Position numbers and translations under genes: made by a program. Under the pieces are notes generated by a model, which was not told where the DNA came from, made no database searches, and saw only the letters and a program-made list of their open reading frames with translations. Below are positions 17,422 to 24,974 of a stretch of 42,803 nt of DNA, one piece after another (within the stretch, counting starts at the first letter, position 1; each line of letters starts with the position of its first letter). Source of the stretch: Balneolales bacterium (lineage in GTDB: Bacteria; Bacteroidota; Rhodothermia; Balneolales; Cyclonatronaceae); assembly GCA_022565805.1 (NCBI GenBank), contig JAIULZ010000019.1, positions 1 to 42,803 on the forward strand. The letters run 5' to 3'.

Positions 17422-18756
17422 TTATCTAAATATAGGTTCAAAAACTGGTCCTAAAAACTCTCTAACAGTCATATTAGCATCTTCAAATAAAATGGGTATA
17501 GCAGGAAAGAAAAAGAAATAAGCACTGAGCCATTGGATTATAACAGCAAATCTATACAGAAAGAAATATGAAAGACATATAGCGCACAAAGTTAAAATAG
17601 TAATTTCAAAGCCATTTAAATTACTATTTTTAATTCCATAGTGAGATCTTTTAATGTTAAGAGATACAGCAGCTAACAAAAAAATGATAGCAATTCCTGC
17701 AGTGCGATTACTTACAGCATAAAGAAAGGGTGTTATGTTTGAAAATGACTGCATTAATAAGCCTATTGAGAAAAGCTTTGACTCCGTAGAATTAAATTTT
17801 TTAAAATATCTACCAGAGACTATCATTGTTGCTGAAATGACTAGAATTAGGAAGCTAGTTAATCCTGCAGAATGAAATGCAGCATAGAAGTTTCTTGTAC
17901 CAATTCGTTGTAGCCGTAAAATTTGTCTATTCCCAACGCCCTCTCTGTAATAACTTCCAATTTTTGAGTCTCCTGTTTCCGTAAAAGAAATTAGGTCTAA
18001 TAAAGGAACGTAATTAACCGGTATTATGAATGAAATAGCAAATAAAGCAATTATAGAATATTTTATATAATTGAGATTTGTATTTACGAAAATAAGCAAC
18101 CATGCTGGAAGTGCAAGTACCAGAAAACCTATATGAATTAATGGAGGTATTAAAAAAACAAAGAATAAATATTTATTTTTTTTTGAAGTTTGGTATTGTA
18201 ATATACCATAGAATAAAATCCAAAAACCAGTCCATGTCCTTACGAACTGTATACCTTCAAAACTTTTCAACAACAAAAAAATTGCAAATAAATAAACAAA
18301 TAAGAAAGAATAATTTATTCGTGGATAAAGCTCATAAATTTTGAATAATGAATTTATGTAAAAATAGCTGTATATAAAAGAAACAATTGTCCAGAATAGG
18401 GGAGGATGTTGAAAGATCCCGCCAGCTACAAAAGAAATAGTATGAATATATATATCATCATTTACACCAGGTACTTGAGCCGATTTTAGCATTATTAATC
18501 GTCCAATAATTTCAAAGAACTGATAAAAAGTCATACCAACATAGGTCGTAGCAACTCGCTCATAATGACGAGTACCGTCACCTATGTCACCAAATAGAAA
18601 TGTTGACCCCATCAAAGTACCTGCAATAATAAGCAGCCAGCGCTTTTGATCTAATGTCATACTTCTAATTGAAGACAAAAGAGACAGCGGTGGGCTCAAT
18701 ATCATTAAGATATAAGCACGTCCAATAGTTCGCTTTTTACTTCTGTGTAAGGACAA
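17422..18756 (-). CDS. Wzy/EpsG-like polysaccharide polymerase (integral membrane)
   Basis: A 444-aa hydrophobic protein with roughly ten to twelve membrane segments, for example WLLIIAGTLMGSTFLF, YSFLFVYLFAIFLLLKSF, IGFLVLALPAWLLIFV and ITILTLCAICLSYFFLYRF. A soluble loop near residues 265-295 is rich in Arg/Thr (DSKIGSYYREGVGNRQ), like the periplasmic loop of EpsG/Wzy polymerases. Sequence identity in this class is always low, so the call rests on topology and context. The annotated start is TTG; an ATG at 18705 is an alternative. It would polymerise lipid-linked repeat units in the periplasm. Confidence 0.75.
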   Translation of the reverse strand: MSLHRSKKRTIGRAYILMILSPPLSLLSSIRSMTLDQKRWLLIIAGTLMGSTFLFGDIGDGTRHYERVATTYVGMTFYQFFEIIGRLIMLKSAQVPGVNDDIYIHTISFVAGGIFQHPPLFWTIVSFIYSYFYINSLFKIYELYPRINYSFLFVYLFAIFLLLKSFEGIQFVRTWTGFWILFYGILQYQTSKKNKYLFFVFLIPPLIHIGFLVLALPAWLLIFVNTNLNYIKYSIIALFAISFIIPVNYVPLLDLISFTETGDSKIGSYYREGVGNRQILRLQRIGTRNFYAAFHSAGLTSFLILVISATMIVSGRYFKKFNSTESKLFSIGLLMQSFSNITPFLYAVSNRTAGIAIIFLLAAVSLNIKRSHYGIKNSNLNGFEITILTLCAICLSYFFLYRFAVIIQWLSAYFFFFPAIPILFEDANMTVREFLGPVFEPIFR

Positions 18757-18765
18757 TTCTATTAA

Positions 18766-19833
18766 CTATTTTTTATTGTTAATAAAAAATAACTTATTTA
18801 AGACATGTTTTAGCATTCTTCGCAAAAGAAAAAACCTTCCCTTTATTGTACTCAAGTAATGAGTACATTCGAAAATCATTTTCAGCTGATGTGGACTAAG
18901 CATTGGGCTTAGTCCCTTTATCTGATAAGAGTTGATAACAGAATAGCTCCTATCAAAAATACTAAAATTATCCTGCTCAGGAATCAAGATATCAAAATCA
19001 TAAAATAATTGATTCTCTTCATTTATAACCTTATATGCTTGCTTTCTAAAGGCTTGCTCTACATAAGTATCCTTAAATTTCAATTCATTTGGTAGTTCCT
19101 TTAGTTTTTCCATGAAATAGTCTATAACCAGTGGAAATTTGTTTTTTAATTCGCTTAGAACTATCACTTCTGATAAGGTTACTGATTGGTTAACAGATGT
19201 CTTTGATGGAAGAGCAGGAACACCAATGCTCAACCAATCTATAAAGAAAGTATTAACTAAATGACTGCTATCTTTTTTAAAAGCCCTTAGTGACCATTCA
19301 ATAAACTCGTTTTGTGAAGAATTATACGTTTTTATTAAATTATTAATTAATCGTGGTGTTTCATAGTTATTTTGAAGCCAAACAAGGAAGTCTGGGTGTT
19401 TACCTGTTTTCGCCCTATGCTTATAAGTAGAAATTGCGTGATCAACAAGCTCCCGAAAAAAAGCAAGTAATTTAATTTGAATAATACCAAGTTCTTTACT
19501 TATTTCTATCAAAGTATTCAAGCCTTTCTTTGTTGAAACTATATGTGCAAGGTCCTCAGCAGTAAGCAAAATGCAGTCACATTTTAGCTTTTTAGCATTT
19601 TTAATGTGATGGCTAAGAATAGATGTAGCACTTTTTTTATCAGATGCCCTCAAATATTGACTTAAGTTATGTGCATTCCCTGCTGAAATTGAGCCCGTTT
19701 GCATTTTTAGATCTTGGTTGGAAGCTGGAAAAAAAATTTTTTTTTCTGCCAACCATTGGCGGTTATTAGCACAAATATACTGTAAATAAGAACTTCCAGC
19801 TTTGTATAAACCAAAGTGTATAAAAAGTTTCAT
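18766..19833 (-). CDS. PAPS-dependent sulfotransferase-like protein
   Basis: A protein of about 355 aa beginning MKLFIHFGLYKAGSSYLQ. The HFGLYKAGSSYLQ segment (residues 6-18) matches the 5'-phosphosulfate-binding loop HxGxxKTGTTxLQ of bacterial carbohydrate sulfotransferases. Next comes NRQWLAEKKIFFP, the usual continuation in that group, and LLAFFRELVDHAISTYKH further in, comparable to the 3'-phosphate-binding FLRxPxDRxxSxY region. The ATG at 19833 lies 2 bp after the upstream stop. A TTG/GTG-type extension to 19884 would run into the upstream gene and add residues before the PAPS loop, so I reject it. It would sulfate a glycan in the cytoplasm and produce PAP, a substrate of CysQ. Confidence 0.77.
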   Translation of the reverse strand: MKLFIHFGLYKAGSSYLQYICANNRQWLAEKKIFFPASNQDLKMQTGSISAGNAHNLSQYLRASDKKSATSILSHHIKNAKKLKCDCILLTAEDLAHIVSTKKGLNTLIEISKELGIIQIKLLAFFRELVDHAISTYKHRAKTGKHPDFLVWLQNNYETPRLINNLIKTYNSSQNEFIEWSLRAFKKDSSHLVNTFFIDWLSIGVPALPSKTSVNQSVTLSEVIVLSELKNKFPLVIDYFMEKLKELPNELKFKDTYVEQAFRKQAYKVINEENQLFYDFDILIPEQDNFSIFDRSYSVINSYQIKGLSPMLSPHQLKMIFECTHYLSTIKGRFFLLRRMLKHVLNKLFFINNKK

Positions 19834-19835
19834 GA

Positions 19836-20696
19836 TTATAATTTGGATGGAAGACTTAATAGGTCTCCAAGTTTTAAATCCCACTCTGGATCAGAAAATC
19901 TTTCCATACCATTACCGGGATAACAAGTTAATTCCCCAACTTTTACAACTTCTCCAACATTGAATAGATCAATACGAATAAATGGAAAAGGAGAACTCAG
20001 CTTTTCTGATATCTCTATCATCTCTTTCAGCATTAGCGGAGGTTTCACTTTTTGATTATGAATTTTTTTACCAATTGAAAACGGCATCTTTTGCCAATTC
20101 TCTGAATAAATAGATCTTGTATGGTTACCAAACCTATTGTGATCTACCTGTATGTATTTTGCCTTACCTGAAAAGCAAAAGATTTTAAAATCTTCTGGAA
20201 ATGAATTATCCTCTCTTAAAAATAGTTCTTCACAAATAACTCTTGGCGGTATATTCTTATATGCCCATTCTTTTGAATATGTGTAATATGATTTATTTAA
20301 CCACTTTTTGAAATATTCCTGTATTTGCTTTTCATTTATATGATCATGGTTTAAATGAATTTGGTTCCAGCCAGATCCATGTGTTGCTTTTAATGCGAAC
20401 TTTTCTGGTAATCTACTTAGTTTAATTTGATTGGCTGAGGTGTAAAGACTGTGTGTAGGGATTATATATTTTTCGCTTACATTTCTTTCAACATATTTTT
20501 TTACTTCAAACTTATCAGCAATTTGAGTAAGTAAAGGATTCGTATTATGTAGCTTTAACCACTGAATTTTCTCACTAAATGAGCGCGGTGATTTAAGGTT
20601 AAGTACCTTACCTGTTTTAATCTTAAACTGTTTTTTAAGATATAATGAATTTGGAAGCAGTCTTGCTTCCAATGCTAATAATAATCGTTCTATCAC
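19836..20696 (-). CDS. TupA-like ATP-grasp protein
   Basis: A protein of about 286 aa matching the TupA-like ATP-grasp family (PF14305), often found in polysaccharide clusters. Visible hallmarks are FSEKIQWLKLHNTNPLL, ADKFEVKKYV, FALKATHGSGWNQI (ATP-binding Lys and Gly loop), CEELF, FPEDFKIFCFSGKAKYIQVD and the metal-binding PFIRIDLFNV...GELTCYPGNGM. The GTG at 20696 overlaps the upstream TGA as GTGA, a good coupling signal; the TTG at 20723 would overlap by 31 bp. TupA is linked to teichuronopeptide synthesis, so this one may ligate an amino compound to a uronic acid (inference). Confidence 0.85.
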   Translation of the reverse strand: MIERLLLALEARLLPNSLYLKKQFKIKTGKVLNLKSPRSFSEKIQWLKLHNTNPLLTQIADKFEVKKYVERNVSEKYIIPTHSLYTSANQIKLSRLPEKFALKATHGSGWNQIHLNHDHINEKQIQEYFKKWLNKSYYTYSKEWAYKNIPPRVICEELFLREDNSFPEDFKIFCFSGKAKYIQVDHNRFGNHTRSIYSENWQKMPFSIGKKIHNQKVKPPLMLKEMIEISEKLSSPFPFIRIDLFNVGEVVKVGELTCYPGNGMERFSDPEWDLKLGDLLSLPSKL

Positions 20697-21757
20697 GGAT
20701 TTAGTTTTTTTACGTTTTTCCAAAAACCTTCCATTCTATCAAAGAAAGTTGGTGGTTGTTTTTCAAATAAATTATAAATAGAGTATGCTTGATGACCAAA
20801 TACGTACGCGTATTCAAGAGCTGCAGTTAAAACTCCCACTACTTTACAATTAGTTGACTTTATAAAAAGACATTCTAAATTTATATTCCCTGGCAATATT
20901 TCATATTTAATACTCATTTCAGTTAGTTTTTCCGCAATATGAACTCCTTTGCCATCTGAAATACCCGGACGTAGTTTTAAGTATATTTTAGATGGTGAAT
21001 ACCTTGCTTTAAGGATTGCTAAAGCTTTATCAGTTGCCTCATAATAATATTTTTCAGGCAGTCCTGTAAATCGACTGTTTGATCCATCTATCCATATAAT
21101 TTCATTTTCAAGTTTAACTCCTTTAGCTAAACGACCAATTAATGGGTCAAATTGGTCTGGTTTTAGTATGATCTTTTTTTGTTCAGGAGCATTATAAAAT
21201 GCATTTAATGATATACAATAAAATTTAATGTCTTTAAAGTTTACATAGGCCATATAGTGATATGGAATCTGTAGCGTCCGATAATTGTACCCTCGAAGTA
21301 TTCTCAGTAAGCTCAAATAAAAAGACTTTTTAAAGAAAAGGGTTTCTCTGAAACTTACATCCCTGTAGTAACCTTCCCACGTCAGATCATTTAAATCATC
21401 GAAGGCCATATAGGCAGAATTACCCTCTTCCATGAAATTAATACCCTTGCACTTACTATGAGTAATCAATATTCTTTGGTAGGTAGACATCAAATCTACA
21501 TAAGCAATAAATTCTGAGTTTTCAGTTATTTCTTCAATATAATTATCGTAATTTTTTAGTAAGTTTAAATTGCTAATTTTATACCACACTGATGAATACC
21601 TGTCTGCATATGATTCTACAACATTATATTTGCATTCAGGGGCTCGGTAGTTGGAGCTTATAAATACAACCTCTCGATTAGATAGTTGGAGTTGTCTTGC
21701 AGTGAAATACGCCACTAAAAAAGTAAGCGACGAGTGTATGGTAAATACATGCTTCAA
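20693..21757 (-). CDS. Sialyltransferase/polysialyltransferase-like glycosyltransferase
   Basis: A 354-aa protein with a weak but sensible match to GT52/polysialyltransferase-type enzymes. It has an N-terminal HVFTIHSSLTFLVAYFTARQ, a central block ending KIYLKLRPGISDG where sialyltransferases have KxHPR, and a late TNCKVVGVLTAALEYAYVFG, comparable to the donor-binding Ser-Ser/Ala-Leu motif. Such enzymes use CMP-activated keto-sugars. The genes directly upstream encode a HAD phosphatase and a KdsB-type CMP-sugar synthetase, which supports the call. The exact family remains uncertain. Confidence 0.58.
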   Translation of the reverse strand: MKHVFTIHSSLTFLVAYFTARQLQLSNREVVFISSNYRAPECKYNVVESYADRYSSVWYKISNLNLLKNYDNYIEEITENSEFIAYVDLMSTYQRILITHSKCKGINFMEEGNSAYMAFDDLNDLTWEGYYRDVSFRETLFFKKSFYLSLLRILRGYNYRTLQIPYHYMAYVNFKDIKFYCISLNAFYNAPEQKKIILKPDQFDPLIGRLAKGVKLENEIIWIDGSNSRFTGLPEKYYYEATDKALAILKARYSPSKIYLKLRPGISDGKGVHIAEKLTEMSIKYEILPGNINLECLFIKSTNCKVVGVLTAALEYAYVFGHQAYSIYNLFEKQPPTFFDRMEGFWKNVKKLNP

Positions 21758-21763
21758 CTGAAT

Positions 21764-22405
21764 TTATCGTTTATTGTTTATATTAAGGAGAATTGTCGAT
21801 AATGATTCAGCATTGAAGTTATTATATCCCATAAACTCAAGCCCATTTACTATTGCTGCATCATAGTCGTTAATCGAATCTCCGACAAGTACACACTTTT
21901 CTGCATTTAATTTCTCTTCCAAAAGAATTTCTTTAACCCATTGCTTTTTGGGTTGTGGCGAACCGTGTATCCTTCGAAACATATGATCAATACCATGTGC
22001 TTGGCATAATTTTCTCAACTCTGTCTGATCTGATCCGGAAACAATGAACATCGGGATTGACTCGTAATACCTCGAAACATACTGTAGCGTTTCTTTTATT
22101 TGTAAGTCTTTATCAGTTAGCAACTCAAGCATGATTATTGAAAATTTGGCAGCCCACTGCTGTATTTCAACTTCGGATATAGCTTCCCCTCGTATTTCTT
22201 CGAAAAAATACCTGAATTTAACATAGCGCGATAATCCACCGTTTTTTTGATGAAAATCGAGCAGTTGCTCAACTTGATCTTTTGGGAACTCTTTAAGAAC
22301 ATCACTAAAGCCTCCGTCCCGGATTACATTTGAATTCAACAGTACACCATCGAAATCCCAAAATATGGCATCAAGTTCTTTAGACGGATTTTCAATTATT
22401 TTCAT
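21764..22405 (-). CDS. HAD-superfamily phosphatase
   Basis: A 213-aa HAD subfamily IA hydrolase with a helical cap. Motif I is FWDFDGVLLNS (nucleophile Asp17, Asp19), motif II is FIVSGSD, motif III is a Lys in the PQPKKQWV region, and motif IV is CVLVGDSINDYDAA. It is longer than KdsC (about 180 aa) and carries a cap, so it is not a classical KdsC. It overlaps the 3' end of the kdsB-like gene by 14 bp. Such tight coupling suggests dephosphorylation of a sugar-phosphate, possibly a keto-deoxy-sugar phosphate, before CMP activation. Confidence 0.86.
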   Translation of the reverse strand: MKIIENPSKELDAIFWDFDGVLLNSNVIRDGGFSDVLKEFPKDQVEQLLDFHQKNGGLSRYVKFRYFFEEIRGEAISEVEIQQWAAKFSIIMLELLTDKDLQIKETLQYVSRYYESIPMFIVSGSDQTELRKLCQAHGIDHMFRRIHGSPQPKKQWVKEILLEEKLNAEKCVLVGDSINDYDAAIVNGLEFMGYNNFNAESLSTILLNINNKR

Positions 22406-23120
22406 TTAGTCTCCTGATTACCTTTTCCACATCTCCCGGATGATCTACGGCTATGGAGTCCGAACTAAGTTTTACCATCCGTACCTCATATCCCATTTCA
22501 AGAAATCGCAGAATTTCAAGATCCTCCAATTCTTCAAGCTCGGTTTTAGACTTTGTTTTATAAAAAATATCAAGTGCTTCTTTAGGATATGCATAAACAC
22601 AAACCTGTCGCCAGCCTTTTTCAAATTTACCGCTTTTATTGCCCGGAATAGCTGCCCTGCTCATATATAAAAGCCTTCCATCCTGTCTGCAGACCACTTT
22701 AGGTGTGCTTACACTGCTCCACATTTCTGCATCATCAATTTCGGCATAGCCATTAATAATTTCTCCGGAGTATTTTTTGATGGCTTCTTCAACATCAAGG
22801 ATGTCCTGTGGGTTAATGAGCGGCTCGTCACCCTGTACGTTTATGTAGTAGTCTGCCTCTATTTGGTTAGCCACTTCAGCCACTCTATCTGTGCCGGTAA
22901 GGCATGTGTCAGAAGTCATGACCACCTGTATACCAAGTTCTTTACAATGCTTTTGGATTTCCGGGTGATCGGTAGCCACATATACCCTTTCTTTGGGAAA
23001 CGCTTTACAGGACTGCTCCCAGGTTCTTTGTAACAGGCTTTTGCCCAGAATGTCAACTAAAGGTTTTCCCGGCAGGCGAGATGATTTCATCCGCGCTGGT
23101 ATTATAATTATTGAATACAT
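22392..23120 (-). CDS. kdsB: KdsB-family CMP-ulosonate cytidylyltransferase
   Basis: A 242-aa nucleotidyltransferase with the KdsB hallmarks IIPARMKSSRLPGKPL at the N-terminus, VYVATDHPEI, NVQGDEPLINPQDI near residue 92, and SRAAIPGNK and GWRQVCVYAYPKEAL further on. It transfers CMP from CTP to Kdo or a similar keto-deoxy acid. It could be the cell's lipid A Kdo enzyme. However, it overlaps a HAD phosphatase gene and shares the run with an aldolase and a sialyltransferase-like gene, so I favour a cluster-specific enzyme, perhaps for a non-Kdo ulosonic acid such as Kdo8N or a C7/C9 analogue (inference). Confidence 0.9.
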   Translation of the reverse strand: MYSIIIIPARMKSSRLPGKPLVDILGKSLLQRTWEQSCKAFPKERVYVATDHPEIQKHCKELGIQVVMTSDTCLTGTDRVAEVANQIEADYYINVQGDEPLINPQDILDVEEAIKKYSGEIINGYAEIDDAEMWSSVSTPKVVCRQDGRLLYMSRAAIPGNKSGKFEKGWRQVCVYAYPKEALDIFYKTKSKTELEELEDLEILRFLEMGYEVRMVKLSSDSIAVDHPGDVEKVIRRLNENN

Positions 23121-23170
23121 TTTTAAAGCTATATTGGTTTCAGCAGGTATTAAATAAAAATACTTATTTT

Positions 23171-23809
23171 TTATTTAGATGGATTTACCCTTAATTGTGA
23201 TATAAGTTGCTCTGTCAATGCATCAGGATGTATAGCAACTAAGCTTGCAGGTATAATTTTAACATTTAATATTTGACATAATATAAGTCTATGTGTTCCC
23301 CCAATTCCTGCGACAAGTTTCCCATCTCGACCTATTAAAATTGGAACACCTTGAGATTCTTTGTATTCAAATTTATTTATTTTTTTTCGTTCAAATATTG
23401 TACCATTAAGTCTAATATTTTCTACTAAATTATCTAATTTATTATACCTTAAAGTCAATTCATCAAGAGATTTACAGCCATCTGCAGAACCTTTCCTTTT
23501 TAAGACCCTAATTCTATCTTTCCACAAATCTGTTTGATTCCAATCTTTACCATCAAATATACGCTCATGAATACCTTTATACTTTATTGATTTTTCTTTG
23601 TTAAAGACTATATTTAAATCCCAATCAGAGTCAAGAATACATTTATAAGAATCTTGAGGGTGTACTCCATTAAATTTACTCTTAATTAAAATTTTATGAT
23701 TTACATCCGATGGTTTAATCCAAATTGTCTCATATTTAGAGGGAGCCCAAGCTCCATAGCGTTTTTTTTCTAAAACATCGTTCAAAAAACATTTAATATA
23801 GTGCTTCAT
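23171..23809 (-). CDS. ParB/sulfiredoxin-fold-like protein (second copy)
   Basis: A 212-aa relative of the protein at 15524-16198, with the same motif order: WIKPSDVNHKI, then DSDWDLNI, TLRYNKLDNLVENI, and the C-terminal PILIGRDGKLVAGIGGTHRL followed by KIIPASLVAIHPDAL. The IGRDG...G-THR segment resembles the phosphate-binding GxxR of ParB/Srx folds. There is no hydrophobic anchor here, unlike the first copy. The gene is flanked by AT-rich gaps of about 50 bp and 227 bp (23810-24036), in which I see no gene or clear promoter. Function unknown. Confidence 0.5.
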   Translation of the reverse strand: MKHYIKCFLNDVLEKKRYGAWAPSKYETIWIKPSDVNHKILIKSKFNGVHPQDSYKCILDSDWDLNIVFNKEKSIKYKGIHERIFDGKDWNQTDLWKDRIRVLKRKGSADGCKSLDELTLRYNKLDNLVENIRLNGTIFERKKINKFEYKESQGVPILIGRDGKLVAGIGGTHRLILCQILNVKIIPASLVAIHPDALTEQLISQLRVNPSK

Positions 23810-24036
23810 TCTTAAACAGTAAAATTAAAATATATTTTATAATATTATTTGAAAGCTTTACAAAAACACTCTTTACTAGACTTTTTCTTTTGATCAAAAA
23901 AAATATCTCAATTTGATTAACCAAGATCTGTTTTTTTTGAACTGGCATTAAATACAAATAAAACAAAAGGGTCTTCAGAACTTACTATTATTATGCATAG
24001 ATTTTTTTAATGCAGATATTTGAAAATAATTATAAA

Positions 24037-24972
24037 CTAGCAAATTGCCCAGCTTATCATATTCTTCATCCCTTCATTAAAGGAGACTTTGGGTAGCCAG
24101 TTGGTTTTATTGACAGCGGCTTCCGGGCTTCCATATATACCAAACTGATCGCCGGGGGTACTTCCTTCATATTGTACAGTAATATTTTGACCAAGCTCTG
24201 ATATAATCGATTCGACGACTTCACTTACCTTAGTTTTAACACCCGATGAAACGTTTAGCAGCAAATGTTCACCCTCTCGCGCATTTTCAGCAATTGTTTC
24301 GAATGCTTCAACTACATCATCAATATAAATAAAGTCGCGGTACCGGTCCGCAGAACCCTTAACATGAATGTGGCCATTATTTAAAGCCTGCGCCAGAAAA
24401 ATACTCACCATCCCCTGTCTTAGGTTTGTAAGGTTTTGGCCCGGCCCATATATATTGAATAGTCTCAATGAGGCTGTTGCAATTCCGAACTGCTCTGCAT
24501 AGATCCTCAGATAATGCTCACTCGCAAGTTTTCCCACGCCATAGAATGATTTTGGCGTGGGCATTACTTCACTTTCTTTAACCGGCATTTTACTCTCATC
24601 CACATCACCATAAACCGACATGCTTGAAGCATAAATGAACTTCTTACACCCGGTTTTGAGGCATAATTGGAGTAGCTGAAGCGTACTTTGTGTATTCGTT
24701 TGCAGATCATATACAGGATCATCATAGCTTATTTCACCTGAACTCTGACCCGCTACATGAAAAACGGCATCAAATTTCCAGGAATATAAACGATCTATAA
24801 CGGATTGATCCTGACAATTTCCATGAATGAAGCGTGTGCCATCAGGAATATTCTCTACAGTTCCTGTACTCAGATTATCGACTGTTACTACCGTGTTTCC
24901 AGCTTTAAGCAATTTTTCTGCAAGCTTACTACCTACAAATCCGGCAGCGCCTGTAACTAAATACGTTTTCAT
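24037..24972 (-). CDS. NAD-dependent sugar-nucleotide epimerase/dehydratase
   Basis: An extended SDR of about 311 aa: N-terminal YLVTGAAGFVGSKL, VDNLSTG, FHVAGQSSGEISYDDP, YASSMSVYGDV and an intact catalytic YGVGK (YxxxK) near residue 147, then LRLFNIYGPGQNL and YRDFIYIDDVVEA. This is UDP-glucose/GlcNAc 4-epimerase-like architecture. The ATG at 24972 follows the upstream TGA by 2 bp; a TTG at 24978 is less likely. It is co-transcribed with the aldolase-fusion gene, so it may act on the same sugar or its nucleotide-bound precursor. Substrate unknown. Confidence 0.89.
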   Translation of the reverse strand: MKTYLVTGAAGFVGSKLAEKLLKAGNTVVTVDNLSTGTVENIPDGTRFIHGNCQDQSVIDRLYSWKFDAVFHVAGQSSGEISYDDPVYDLQTNTQSTLQLLQLCLKTGCKKFIYASSMSVYGDVDESKMPVKESEVMPTPKSFYGVGKLASEHYLRIYAEQFGIATASLRLFNIYGPGQNLTNLRQGMVSIFLAQALNNGHIHVKGSADRYRDFIYIDDVVEAFETIAENAREGEHLLLNVSSGVKTKVSEVVESIISELGQNITVQYEGSTPGDQFGIYGSPEAAVNKTNWLPKVSFNEGMKNMISWAIC

Positions 24973-24974
24973 AA

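Noticed and set aside
18756-19884. Longer start for the sulfotransferase-like gene at 19884
   Set aside because: It would overlap the TupA-like gene by about 49 bp and add residues before the PAPS loop that is normally near the N-terminus.
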